Under the pieces are notes generated by a model. It made no database searches. It was not told where the DNA came from and saw only the letters and a list, made by a program, of their open reading frames with translations. Source: Moniliophthora roreri (Eukaryota > Basidiomycota > Agaricomycetes > Agaricales > Marasmiaceae). Taken from it: a DNA stretch of 64,000 bases. Numbering within the stretch: the stretch's first letter is position 1; each line of letters opens with the position of its first letter. The position numbers and the translations under genes were made by a program. The stretch is from assembly GCA_001466705.2 (NCBI GenBank), contig LATX02000234.1:1-64000 (forward strand), given 5' to 3'. Shown piece by piece: positions 21,446-34,039 of this stretch.

Positions 21446-22812
21446 ATGGGTCGACTAGCTGAGATGCAGCGCAAGCTACTTGAGGTGCGCTCGTTTTGTT
21501 ATACTTATCAATCAGTACTCATATTTGCCTTGCCACGAAACAGCAAATGATGGGCCCTGAGGCTATGGGCGTAGCCAACCAAAACTTAGTGTGGTCTGAC
21601 GAAAAAGTCTGTAGAAACTTTCTCTGCGGGACGTGTCCTCATGCATTATTCACAAACACCGTGAGTTTCTTACCCTATGAACCGAACAGTGTGCAGTAGT
21701 TTCTGATCTATTAATATGCCGCGTGTTCAAATAGAAAATGGATCTCGGGGCATGTCCGAAATCTCATACAGAGCGGTTGAAGCAGGAATTCCTTGCAGAG
21801 AGGGAGAAAAACCCGAATGATCCTATATTTCACCGTTTTCAGATGGAATATGAGGCAAACATCTTTGCGTTTGTGGACGAGTGTGATCGGAGAATTAGGG
21901 CTGCACATCGGAGGTTGGAGAAGACACCAGAGGAGAACGCAAAAACCACCAATCTGGTGAGTGCTTTCTCGGACTTTGTGAGAAGATTACGAGGCTGACT
22001 GAGCTGCTTATGCAGATGAGGGAAATTGCGGAAATTGAGCTAGCTATACAAGGAGGGACGGAGAAGATTGAGACGCTCGGTGAGTGTTCGCCGTGCAGGG
22101 GTTGCGCATGACTCATTTTCTAACATGTCACAGGTGAACAGGGCAAGGTCGAAGAGTCAATGCGGGAGATGGCTGCCATTGAAGCGTTGAAAAGCGAAAA
22201 GGCCGAAAAGGAGGTGCGTGTTGTACCCGGATCTCACTTCATTTCGTGTACACTGACTTTACGTCCTTCAGCGAGAACTGCAGCAATTGACAGACACATC
22301 CGGAGCGTCAGGTCATCAGAAGCTTCGGGTGTGCGATGTGTGCGGTGCATATTTGTCTGTGCTGGATTCTGACCGTCGACTCGCCGATCACTTCGGTGGT
22401 AAAGTACGTTGAGCATTTCTAATTTCGATGAATGTTCCAACCTTTTTATCAGATGCACCTCGGGTACCACGAGCTCCGGAACATGCTTGCCAAGTTTAAA
22501 GAGGAAAGGGAAAAGCGTAAATCAGGGCCTGGCGGCGGTAGTGGCAGCTCAGCACCTGCCAATGGCAACGGTTCAGTTGCACTGCCAACACCTGCACGTT
22601 CTGGTAGCGACTACCGTTCCCGGGATGAACATCGGGATCGGGATCGGGACCGGGATCGTGGATACGACAGACATTCTTCCTCACGCTACGAGTAAGAAGC
22701 ATCTTTTTGTCTCTCACCTGTGTCGCCGATACTGACATTCACACACCGCAGTAGCGACCGCCGGAGGGATCGGGACCGTTCGCGGAGTCCAAGAAGCTCA
22801 AGGAGATATTGA
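21446..22812 (+). CDS. LUC7: U1 snRNP-associated protein Luc7
   Basis: Component of the U1 snRNP that helps choose 5-prime splice sites. Eight exons are needed. The first zinc finger (CCCH) reads KVCRNFLCGTCPHALFTNTK joined to MDLGACPKSH. A coiled-coil follows (FVDECDRRIRAAHRRLEK through REMAAIEALKSEKAEKE). The second, C2H2-type, finger is LRVCDVCGAYLSVLD...RLADHFGGKMHLGYHELR. The C-terminal region is Gly/Ser-rich, then RD/RS-rich (DRDRDRDRGYDRHSS; RDRSRSPRSSRRY), as in Luc7-like proteins. The start MGRLAEMQRKLLEQ is typical. The very short final exon (SDRRRD to stop at 22812) is supported by a good donor and acceptor. Confidence 0.94.
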
Positions 22813-23342
22813 GGAAAAGGATGGAGAGTCGGGATAACAGCGCAACTTGTGTTTTCTGTACATAGCTGCCTATAGCTATACCAAATTTTACGCGGTTTTC
22901 GGTGTAATTTAATTGCAGGTTGAAATTTGAGGAAAAAGATGTCGGCTAATGGGTTGACGACGAGGTGTGACTTTTTGTTGTCACATTGCGTGAGGCTAGC
23001 CTTGTGTGTGAGTGTGGACTTTCTTCTCTTCCAAGGACCATCTTGTGCTACAAAGTTTTTTCTCTGGATTTTCAGGTTGACTCGGGGTCTTCATTTTGGT
23101 CGTTTATTCTGTTACACACCTCACCCTCGATCCTTCTCTTTTCGATTATCTCCGTATCCATCAGTCTCCCTCGCTCCAACCACACCAGCACAAGAAGCTC
23201 AGGAAGGGCCGCACGACCTTGGGACAAGTTTCACGCCATATTTCTTCTTGCATTGTCGATCCTTTTATTGATCTAACGGCTCGCAGAGTAAAAAGTTGGT
23301 CTTGAACGACCTACATTCATTTCAGATCTCGCGTATTCAGTC
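22813..23342. promoter_or_regulatory. Intergenic between LUC7 and next plus-strand gene
   Basis: 530 bp of pyrimidine-rich sequence typical of basidiomycete promoters and 5-prime leaders. The open frames across it are short and hydrophobic by composition only. No gene is supported. Confidence 0.4.
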
Positions 23343-26300
23343 ATGGTCACTGCGACAGCAGCAGGTGCTGCTGTACCATCGTTCGACAATCCCCGTCTTT
23401 CTCCACCATCGTCGACGTCATCCAGCTCTACCGAGATTTTACCTGATTTCATTCAGCAGTTTTCACCGACAGTTCCTTCCCAACCTTCCCCTCCACATCT
23501 AACTCCAGAGCAGTTATCAAGCTTCACAAATGCCGTCCAAACTGCTCAGTCGAACACTTCGTTCACCTCCATGCACGTGTCGCCAGCAGACATTGCACCT
23601 TTCATGGAACACATGGAATCCCTCGACCCTGCTGCTGCCTTCCCTGCTGCTGCAGTTCCTGCTGCATATATGTCAGTAGACCCTGTATTCCCAGCAGCCG
23701 TCCCATCCACTATTGAGCAGGCCATGGCTATCGAGTTACCTCCCTCGAACGGTTCTTCTTCGGTGTCGTCACCGCTTCCTCCACAGATACCATCGCCTTC
23801 GATACATGGCAGCGCTTCCTCGTACGGTGTTGGTGTGACTTCTTCACTCCAATCAGCACTTGACCCGGCCGCTGTCTCGGCGCCACGAAGTCGTTCTGGT
23901 ACTATCAGCTCTCCTAATACGATTATGGGTGCCTCATCCCTCGCCCCGGGATCCGCGCCTAATCCAGATTCGTCCGGTATCGCATTCCCCATAGTTCTTG
24001 ATATGGCCGTCAAAAAAGAAGAATCCCCGTTAAGCATTGGGGGATCCATTCTTGAAGAGTGAGTTGCTCTCGTGATGAGTTGATGATGCGAAATTAAACA
24101 GATTTCCAGGATTGTCAAGTCTGCCTCTGCGGCGGCCTCATTATGCAAAGCGGGGAAAGGCGCAGAGGCGAGCAGGATAGTGGAAAATCTAGGCGAGAAA
24201 CTTGCATACGTTTCAGATGTCATATCCGGATTGAGCGACCTCACAATGAGTGAGAACAAAGCTCCTCCGGCTTTCCCTGAAATGAGCGGAGGTAGCCCTG
24301 AATTTTATCCTCCGCCAGGCACATCATTAGTTCCAATCCCAGAAACAACACCACTCATATTTCCCGCCGGAAATACGCCGACTTCGGATATTGACATATC
24401 GCCCATCATACCGGTCCCAACAACAACAACACCTCCTGATTCTACGCGCAAACGTTGCGCCTCAGAAATTGAGGCTGAGAGGCCCATAAAGGCCCTGAAA
24501 TCAGAGCCTCAGGATGAATCTTTATATCCGTTACAGACTGCCACAAATCCTCACATTCATGCACTTCAGTCGCCTCCCCCATCACGGCCACCTACACCAC
24601 CACGGAACTTTGTTTTCAACCCAGTAAAGTCGCAGCAACAACCCATCGCAAACTATCAGGCGTATGGCGCAACCTCGGCTCCTCCATTAGACCTGGCACC
24701 CACGCCAATCTTCCCAACTCTCCGTTCATCATGGTCAGAGAGCGTTGTGCCTACACGACACAGTCACTCCTTATCAACAGGTTCTATCAACGTCACTGGA
24801 AATCGGGCGAATTTGGGGCATGGCTTCGCGAAGCCTCCAGTAAACGGGCGTATGACTCGTTCGGGCTCTATTGGTGCACATCCTTTCACGTACTCTTATC
24901 CCCAACCGCACACTCAGCAAGCTGCATGGTCAAATGTCAACAGCAATGCTGACGGTGAGAGGGGTGCAAACGGTTTACATGCTGCTAACGGCGACACTTC
25001 CTTAATCACTTCTCCCGCAAAATCATGGGAAGGTACTTCGAGAAGCTCGCCAGGAGAGGACGACGGGGATGATGCAGACGACGGGGATGAAGACTCACCC
25101 CGAAGTGGTGGCACCCACAGTGTTTGTGTTGAAAGTCTTATGGAATGCCTGTTGAGTTTACTGATTCATCTATCTCAGACTTCTGGCAGTGTTGATGTTC
25201 CCCAAGAGTACCGTCAAGAAGTAGATCGTATCTTTTTTGAGTTCCTAAACAGAATTTGCTCGAATCGTAAGTATTTTACAACGCTTTAGCCCACGGAATA
25301 CTCAACTCATCTTTACAGTTGATGCGACCGACTCAAAAGGCGATCCGATTCACCAGACACTGATGCCCAAGAAGATGCAACGCCTTGATGAGTCGCCCGA
25401 CTTCCGGCCGTTCAAATTCAGGATTCTTGCCTTCACCACTGCATTCTTAGAAGAGGCATGTCCTAGTTCCTTGCAGAATACCTGACATCATACTGACGCA
25501 GTCCCGGCAGTTGGCAAGGCAAGGTTATCCCGAGGAGAAGATACCGATGAAAAAAGTGCGTTTCATAGTTTTTCCAATAAATATCCTTTTGGACTGAAGT
25601 TCGCACCAGATACGGAACTATCTATGGCGACATCCTTATATCCAACGCTTCAATGAGGATGGGAAGAAAGCAAAATCAAAAGGGAACTACATCTGGAATG
25701 TTGAGGCGAAGAAACTTGGTGATGGCCGTTGGGAGTTCCGACCCTTCCAGCGTAAGTTGGCAGGAACGCCGCCTGGTGTGGCGTACTGCGGTCTCCGGTG
25801 GCATTGGACACCACATATATGGGATCCTCAAGCGTCCTTTACGAACGTCCCCGTACACTACAGCTCTCCTTCGCTTCCTTCATGGTTGTCCTGGAAAGGT
25901 GAAGAGCTCTCGGGCACGCCACCTCCGGATGCACAAAGTTGCGACATTACGGTCCATGCCAAAGTTAGTAAATTCCAAATTATCACTTCAACAGCTTTCT
26001 GACACCGATCTAAGTTCATCCTGGATGGCCAAGAAGGTCACCTGTCGACAACATTTCACCTGAACATAGCTCCCCGATCCGCCGTAGATCCTACGTATAC
26101 CCTGCCTCGAAGTCAAAGTGACACGTTGCTTCACCAAGCACCGTTAAGGTGAGCGCATATTCTCGGGTTGACTCTAAAAGCCCTGAATTCCAGTTAGGGC
26201 TGTTGGCAGGACCACGGTCAATCCTACCGAGAATGCGCCGGCTCGTGTGGTAGAAGTCCTGCAAAACGTCGCCCAACGTGTTACCGAAGAGGCAGCAACA

Positions 26301-26768
26301 CAACCACGTTCACCCGGGGATTTACAAGATCTTGTGAAACAAAAGCAAGCCGTTGAACAGAGTCTAGTAGCTTATGACCGAGCACTCACAGGCCCGACGC
26401 CACCCGAAACCCATCGTCTTGCGGTTGCTGCGCAGGCTGTTGTAGCAGAAGCCGCACAATCGGCCGTTGCTCGAGTCACTGCCGCTGCTGGCGTCGTCTC
26501 AACACCAATACTTGCAATCCAAGCAGCCTCCGTAGGCGAGATGGCCGATCTCACGCAGGAAGCCCTCGCTGCTGCAGTTAAAATGCAAGGAACTGCTTCA
26601 AATAACATAGAAGTCATCGAGACTACATGTTCCTTATTAGCTTCTCGGAACAGTACTCATGACACCAGGCCCGTACCAACGATGAATGGTGTTACAATGA
26701 CACCACCTCGGGGTGCTATGGCCCCCCCAAACTCCTATCCTTTTCAACCGGTCTCAAATTATGTATAA
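23343..26768 (+). CDS. Large conserved protein of unknown function
   Basis: I do not recognise a named family. The spliced frame has a long Ser/Pro/Ala-rich N-terminal region (about 480 residues) with a short ordered block near SRIVENLGEKLAYVSDVISG. A well-structured core follows: SVCVESLMECLLSLLIHLSQ, EYRQEVDRIFFEFLNRIC, FRPFKFRILAFTTAFLEEL, KIRNYLWRHPYIQRFNEDG and GVAYCGLRWHWTPHIWDPQ, then SLPSWLSWKGEELSGTPPP. A C-terminal Ala/Val-rich, probably helical, segment ends the protein. I recall closely similar cores only in other basidiomycete hypothetical proteins. No signal peptide or membrane helix is seen; KRCASEIEAERPIKALK could be a nuclear signal. Six or so introns lie between 24062 and 26195. 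Confidence 0.8.
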
Positions 26769-27004
26769 ATAGCTGGGAAGTCTTTGGTCATTTGGGTCTC
26801 TCATTTGCATGAATCTTGTTAGTTGCATGGTTTCTTGTGTTTTTTTTTTTTTCTTTGTTTTTCTTTCTCTGGGCCTAGGGTTTTTGGGACTTTGAGGTAT
26901 CGTACAATTCCAACATTTTAGACCCAACAACCTTCCAAACATTGACGCGTCTTGATGAACAGAGTAAATAAACCGCCTGTATATGTATATCGCTACGCTT
27001 TGTA

Positions 27005-30000
27005 TCAAACGAATGTACTACCACACATAGTACACACTACCGCGGCCGAGGGATTAATGAACGTACATGCCGAACATGATTTTTCATCGCTCATGGACTC
27101 TTTGACTTCAGCAGGGACAACAGTCGAGGCACTCCCAAGCAAGGTTCCGCCAAATGCTCTTCCTTCGTCTCGAGGTATCCCGAAGCCGTCATCGTCGTCC
27201 GACAGCTCGTGTACCTCAATCTGCTCTTGTAAGTCCAAGATATCATTGGCAAACAGACCGATAGATCCAACTGTCGCGGCGCCATCATCCAGCTCCTTAC
27301 CCTGGTAGAATAATCGCTGACAGATTGTGGGGATGTTGAGCATTTCCTGTAGCTACCATTGAAATTCCGATTACGATCTAGCCGGGAAGCGAAAGCGAGA
27401 TGTGCCAACCTTGATCTTGATCTGCTTTACAGTGGTTGCCTTTGTGACCTGAACCCTCCCGCCGTGTTCCTTTACCTGACGAAGTCGGCTTGATTGGCGT
27501 GTGTTGGCGTATGCTGGAATATTTTTCGTTGAAAAATCCCTTCCGCCGCCAGTCCGTATGGTGAGATCCGTTATGTGCCAGTCAACTTTCCTAATTCATC
27601 ACTAAGACCCAGCCTAAGCATGAATAGAAACGAAACGCACCTCCGATATCGACAATCTTGACAAACAGGGACGCTGCAGATGAATTTTCGCTCTTGGTCT
27701 GTAGAATGCTCTAGGGCTATCAAAGGCCCAGCCGGATATCTATTCAATTGAAGATATAGTTCAGCGTTAATTCCACGAATTCCACAGGTTTCACTGACAG
27801 CGTCTCTAACACGTCCCATTCGGAGAGTCTGATAATAGAAACCTCGTGATTCAGGTCCGCTGGACAATCGGGGTCAAGGGAAAGCATCCCATGCTCGCAA
27901 AAAAACAGAGAGTTGTCCACCTTCTCAGGCCTTTCATTTTCAGTGGGCTTTCCGAGCCACCGTCGCCAGTGTCTGAGGAAAGATGCGGCAATAATCGCAC
28001 AGGGAACATTTTCGAAAAAAAAGCTGTTGCCGTCACAAGTATATTCGTACATTCGTTTGAGCTTCGCCTGCAAAGTCCGGATACAAGAATGATGTCCAAT
28101 TAATTGAGCGTTGACAACGGATTGATGAAATTCACCTTCTCTTCCTCGGCACGTTTGCGACGTTCGAGATTGCTGTTCCTCCGCTCATATAGGAGAGCTT
28201 CGCATATGGAGCAAGGCTCTGACAACGTCGATGAACTAAATAAATCCGAATAAGGGAAGGGTAACACACCTTCATCGACAGATATCGGCTTCCATTCAGG
28301 AAATATGCTGGTGAGAAGTTCGCATGCCTCGTTGGATATCAGTTTGTGAAAACAAAGTGTTACGATAGTACTGACCTCGACCGAGATACGTCGTCGATTC
28401 GCCTGATTTAAAGAGAGTCCACCGTGCTCACAACGAACAGACTCGAAAACATGAGAGTCCGGAGGTGCATCAGTTAAATGAGAGGGCTGATGCATTTTTG
28501 GCGTTTGCAGAGTCCAATCTAGATAAAGCCAGAAAGATGGAACAATGTTGCTGTGGGTTAAGTAACTTGCATACCTTTGAGCCATGCCTTTGAGATCCAA
28601 TAACCGGTCGCTTCATTCCCGCGCTGGAGTAATTCGTTGAATTGACTGACTTGCCGTGGATGTTCAACCTGATAGAGGCGCTCTAGGCCGAATAAATATT
28701 AACTAGAAACCGCGGCTTGCAAAGTGTGCATTGCATACCGTAAAACTCGTCTTCAATGCATTGTTCACAAAGATCGTCTAGGGGAAAGCTCAGGATAAAA
28801 GAGCCACGTGCTTGCTTCAACTTCTCGTAACTGGTTCCCTTGAGGCATTTCAACTCTCTTGTCTTGCGAAAATCCAAGTACCCGTGGTCGCACTTATCAG
28901 GCTCCTGGGCAATCTCGCTCATGCTTTCATTCGCCAACCACTTCTCGAGTGCTTCGCGACCAACGAGAATCATATCCTGCAAACGATCAATCACAAGTGA
29001 GCCAGGATACCGAGACCATTCACCTCATCATCGCCTGCTTCCCAGTGACGGTAGACATCCATGACTTGTTGTCGCAGCTGCTCAAACGCTTGTATAGACT
29101 CCGCTTGCCTAACTTGGATCAAGCATCTGACAGACAAAAGCAACAGGTATTACGACTTACTTTTGTTCGTATGCAACACAGGCATCATTATGAGCTTTGT
29201 TGAGATCTTTGATTACATCGAAGGCACGCGGCGGGGGATCTAATCGGGACTTTTGACTGGTGGACGTCTCGAACGATTTCTTCACGTAGATTAGCATATA
29301 TGCATCTTTGGATGAAATCAAGCTGAAAACGTGTCAGAGTTTTTGCCGCTGAGGAATACAATATATACACTATCACCATGTGTCGTCGGATTCACTAGAT
29401 TCTGTTGGCGTCGACAACCCCCTAGAAACCTAGTAAGTGGTTAGGTATTTCGGATCCGGAATAGGTCACACTCGATTATCTCTTCATCGCTGTCTTGGAT
29501 TCTTCGTTTCTTGCTGGCTTGATTTGTACGTTTTGCGGTCGTGGACTGAAGAATATGTGTGAGTATCACAGATGTCACCAGAATCAAGCCTCACCTTCTC
29601 GGAGGTTCCCTTTGCGTTCTTAGCATCACCGAGGTTATCGATTCGTGTAACAATGTCGTCGTTAAATTGAAACAACGCTCCTTTCCTATTATACAAATCA
29701 AAATCGAGAATTGACAGAGAGAAGAAAAGCTTACCCATCATAGACTTGCGCTTCATAATGTCCATGATAGGCACTTGGGCCCTTATGCAGCAATATACCA
29801 CGCAATTCGTATATTTCCTCGTGAAGAGGATCGTTAGATCCACCTTCGGATCGATTTGCCTGCCCTAAGAAGTCCTGCATGTTTATTCGTGTAGGGAATG
29901 TTATGATATTCTTCGACTTCTTCCGTTCCATGGTTTTTAGGTCATATACGAACCGAAGCAGCGAGAAATGTAACACTGGAGGGAGCTCTCGTAACTCCAT

Positions 30001-31421
30001 GTATCTTGAGGCGTCTTGTAGAGTTTCACATTGACCGCAGAGGTACCTGCGCTTTCGTAAGCTGGGGTTGCATTTGAGGCGAGGAGACCCACTGATTATC
30101 TCCAGTTAGGTGTTCGGGCTCTAATAGCGACTGAATACAGTCTTCGAGCCTCGCTTTATTCTGAGCAGTCGTCAGTTCTCGGCGTTACACAAGTCTGAGT
30201 ATGACACACCTGAAAATTGATCTCCAGTTCCAAGAAATTCGACGATCGTTCTGATTTGTAGTTGCACTCGCGGCAGACTGTGCAATATACTTGCGTCCCC
30301 TCAAACTATGTGCAGTCAGTTCAGAAATTTAGAAAGTAGCCTGCGAATAGAATTTTGCCTCACATGATCTGTGATTAGTGACTTCAGCCGTGGATTTGGT
30401 TGTTTCTTGAATTCCTCGTCAAGGTGCGACATGAAAAGCTTCGAGAACCTTGGATAGCTCGAATTAGTGCGGTTACACCTTCAAGAAGAACGACCTACTC
30501 TTGAGCATCTTGTTGCTCCGCAGCACGCAACTGTAAACTCTCCACCAATTTCGTAGGATTGAAAGCTTTCTGGATACTCTCTTGTAGCGCGGCGAAGGTG
30601 ACTTGTAGTTGGAAAATAGGCGATTCCTGTTTTCCAAAATGTGTCTCTTCTCTTGCACAGAAACCATGATCTTCATACCATGAACTTCTCTTCTGATCCG
30701 CCGATTGGCTGGCAACTGTAGACTCCTTCACGGAAAGTGATATCTCTAAACCATACCTGCGAGATTTAGATATGGGCGTGAATATTGAAAGTTGGTAACT
30801 CACTTGAAGGGATGCATTAGCATAACACGTCGCGCCTAAATTCTACTGGGAGTCAGCACTCTGAATACAACACTACGACTGGAGCACACCTTCAACCCGA
30901 CCGGCATCCCTGTTTCTCTCGAATCCCCCGTAGGATTGCGCCCAGAATCGTGGCATTTGAGCCACGTCCTCTTCGCCTTCTCTTTTTCCTCTTGTGAGCG
31001 AAAGTGGAACATCGAGGGGATTATCCTGACCTTCATCTTCCCACTTCTCCTGACCAAGATAATTCAAGCAGAAAGGATTCTGCTTGCAGTCCTTCTTATT
31101 ACAATTTAGTTCCTCATCGTCGGAGATGACGATGACATCTTCGTCTAATTCACCGTTGACCGCCTTTTGTGCTGATTCAACGGATGATGAACACTTCTCC
31201 TCCTGCGCATATTTATTCGGGCAACGGCGGCGACGAGTTCTCGAAGATAGCCCATATACTGCCAGTATATGTTCCTGGGTAATCTCAGAGGGATCCCGGA
31301 CCTCTGTGCCAACCCAACCCCAGGATGTAGCACTCCCAGCGAGACGATCTCGTTTCAAGACTTCTCCAGTGGGTAAGCCCGTTGATGGTGAAGAAGCGCG
31401 TCTCTTTCGCTTCTGTGCCAT
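27005..31421 (-). CDS. USP48: USP48-type ubiquitin hydrolase with DUSP repeats and NZF-like finger
   Basis: Cysteine protease that removes ubiquitin, of the USP48 subfamily. It starts MAQKRKRRASSPSTG and has the family block NPFCLNYLGQEKWEDE. The Cys box is VGLKNLGATCYANASLQVWF; the His box is GPSAYHGHYEAQVYDG. A CxxC pair (YLCGQCETL) lies between them. After the catalytic domain come three modules with a C-[DE]-H-G core (KCDHGYLDF, RCEHGGLSL, FCEHGMLSL), consistent with the three DUSP domains known in human USP48. A ubiquitin-like region follows (TVKQIKIKMLNIPTICQRL, GKELDDGAATVGSIGLFAND). The last 25 residues form CSACTFINPSAAVVCTMCG, a C-x2-C-x10-C-x2-C finger of NZF/RanBP2 type. About 20 short introns. 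It is head to head with GAA1 across 157 bp. Confidence 0.93.
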
Positions 31422-31578
31422 AAAAGAGCGTGAAAGTCAAGAACTCTGCCCAAGAATGGGCGAGACGTTGCAGTGATGTGAGACGAAGAAACGGTCAAAT
31501 GACAGGCGCTTGCTCGCCGGGCGCTTTGCTGCTGACAACGCCAAACTTTTCTCCACGTCCTCGTATTGGTACCCCACT
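31422..31578. promoter_or_regulatory. Bidirectional promoter USP48/GAA1
   Basis: Only 157 bp separate the two divergent start codons, so both promoters and 5-prime leaders must overlap. No TATA-like box was identified with confidence. Confidence 0.5.
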
Positions 31579-33980
31579 ATGGCACCTTTGCATCACCTTG
31601 CCAGGCTGCCAGTACGGATCCTACAGATACCCCTGCGCATCATTAGACCAGCTGGGGATATAAACCTCATTCGCGTTCGCAGGAGGAGGAGAATAGTGTC
31701 GACCATTAGTCGGAGAATAACCTTTCTGAGGTGTGTCGCAAAAGCCCTGTCTTCGTTCCAGTTTCCCTAAGACTTTGATATAGAATATTACTATTCCTTG
31801 CAGGGTATCTGTGGCTACTTGCTATTCCATCACCTCATTTAGGTCGCGGTACCTACATCGACGAAAATGCACTTCAGCCTGGACAAGTAAGACCGATACC
31901 AACACGTAGAGAACACGATTCCCACTTATGTTCGGTCTTATTAGGTGAATACGTACTGGAATTGGGATGACGTTCACAACGCCGACCGCTACCTCGAGAC
32001 TTTGGAACGACTACGAGATTCCAATGCCACGAGTGAGCAGTGAGATGTCCGCGAATCACTTGACGTTGGACTTTTCTGACACCTTATTACAGGAGAACGG
32101 CCTTTTTTGTAGCAGAATTCCGAAAAATTGGGATCCCCGTGTCCACGCAACGATACAAATTCAATACTGCTTCTGAAGTAGGACATTCCTTCTTACAATG
32201 CAAATATGTGACTGAAATCCGTTATCCTAGAATATTGAAGGTACCAATACGTATGCAATCCTCTCTTCACCAAGGGCTTCTGGGACGGAAGCCATGGTTA
32301 TCAGCGCTTCTTGGATTAGTCGGATGGACGAAGGTTCAGGCCACATCAACTATCGTGGTGTTTCAACGGTTATTGCTTTAGCAAAGTTTCTCAAACGTGA
32401 TTTTTTCTATTCTTATCCTCCATGACGCCACTGAACACTCTTTCAGAGTACTCCCTTTGGGCAAAAGACCTTATTTTCGTGTTGAGTGATGGTTACATGG
32501 ACGGCATGCAAGCATGGCTTTGCGCATATCACGGTTCATCTCAGGACAGTGCGTATCGTGGCTATCTGTCTGAATGAACACGTTAAACTAACGCAATCCC
32601 TAGATCTGTCTTTTGAAAACTTGGACCTGTCATCCGGTGTAATTTGGACCGCATTGAACATCGATTACCCGGGTCACTCTTTCTCTCATCTGGGTATTTT
32701 CCATGGTAAGTTCTTTTTATTACTGTCTCAGCAACATTCTAACATAGATTTCTTGTAGAGGGCTTAAACGGCCGACTTCCAAACCAAGATCTCCTCAACT
32801 CCTTCAACCGCATCGCCTCATACAGAAGTGGTGTCCCCGTCATCCTTTACGACCACCTCCACCAAAGAGACCATCAAGACAAGAAGGACCTCGTACCCGC
32901 ATGGATTCCCAGCTTCCTCCGGAGTAATCCAGATGTCCAGACGTACTCCTATCGAGCAAAGAACGTTTATCGACATGTGAAGTATCAGGCTAGCGGACGG
33001 GGAAGTGGTGTTCACGGCTTATTCCACAGGTAATAAATAGCTCTATCCAATGGGCGAAATTCTGAGCTTGTTACAGATTCCGTATCGATGCCTTCACAAT
33101 ATTCGCATTACCGGCGATGGGTCCGCATGGCTTCCATGCTATCGGAAAGTACGTAGCTCAAGTCATTTTCTTGTCTTTGGATCACACCGCTGACCTCTTG
33201 TCATCAAGGATCATAGAATCCACACTTCGAACGACAAATAACCTCCTAGAACGCCTACACGCGTCATTCTTCTTCTACGTTATGACAGGGCCCGACCGGT
33301 TCATCAAAATCGGAAATTACCTCCCCAGTGCGATTCTGATCAGTGTTGGTATGATGTTTAGTGGGTTGAAAGCCTGGATCGATGCCGCGAAGGACAACAT
33401 GAAGAGACCGGTGCTTGCTGTCGTTCTTACGATGATAGCGACTCATGTAATGGGTGTTGTGGTGTTTATGGTGATTTCGACGGGGTGGACGGTGAGGAGT
33501 ACCGTAAGCCTTTGTCCCGAATCGTCATCACCCTTTTATTGAGTGCTCAGTTTCGTTCAGGTCAACGCGACAATATTATACTTGACGCTTTTCGCCGGGT
33601 TCTTGGGAGTTTCAAAGTTACCCCAATCAACTCCAGCTCCAGGAGTTGCACCTCTTTCCATCGTTTTGAAAGCCCTCAACCTCTGCTTTGCATCAACCGT
33701 CGTTTCGGTCGTCGCAGTGTTGAACTTTTCTCTTGCTGCAACGCTCGCCGCGGTATTGGGTATTCCTTTGGCATTCTCGTTTCCGTCCTCTTCTCTTGTT
33801 TTCAAGTTTACCAAGTTTAGTGTATACGCTACACTAGGACTTGGGTGGACCACTAAATTGACGTATGTACAGAGGCTGCTATGGGATTGGGAGGTTTTGG
33901 GGGTGTGGTTGCTCCCTTTCTTGTGTATTGTATACACGCCATTGATGTTGCAAGCTGGGCTTGTTTGCTTGCTGTCATAG
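31579..33980 (+). CDS. GAA1: GPI transamidase subunit Gaa1
   Basis: ER membrane subunit of the GPI transamidase, which attaches finished GPI anchors to protein C-termini. The N-terminus is MAPLHHLARLPVRILQIP with a basic cluster (RVRRRRRIV), then a hydrophobic helix joined at YLWLLAIPSPHLGRGTYID. The luminal domain includes NTYWNWDDVHNADRYL, AEFRKIGIPVSTQRYKF, the SASWISRMDEGSGHINYRG block, EYSLWAKDLIFVLSDGYMDG (near-invariant in Gaa1) and FRIDAFTIFALPAMGPHGFH. Several membrane helices follow to the C-terminus. About eight introns are present. The first, near 31733, has three overlapping GT choices and its edge is uncertain. It converges on the SAM37 gene with 59 bp between stops. Confidence 0.93.
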
Positions 33981-34039
33981 TTGCTCTCAAAACGTTCTTG
34001 TATATAGTAAAGGAGTGTATAGGATTATTGGAATGATAA

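Noticed and set aside
23546..24259. Long antisense frame inside the gene at 23343
   Set aside because: A mirror of the Ser/Pro/Ala-rich coding sequence on the other strand; the plus strand continues into a conserved core.
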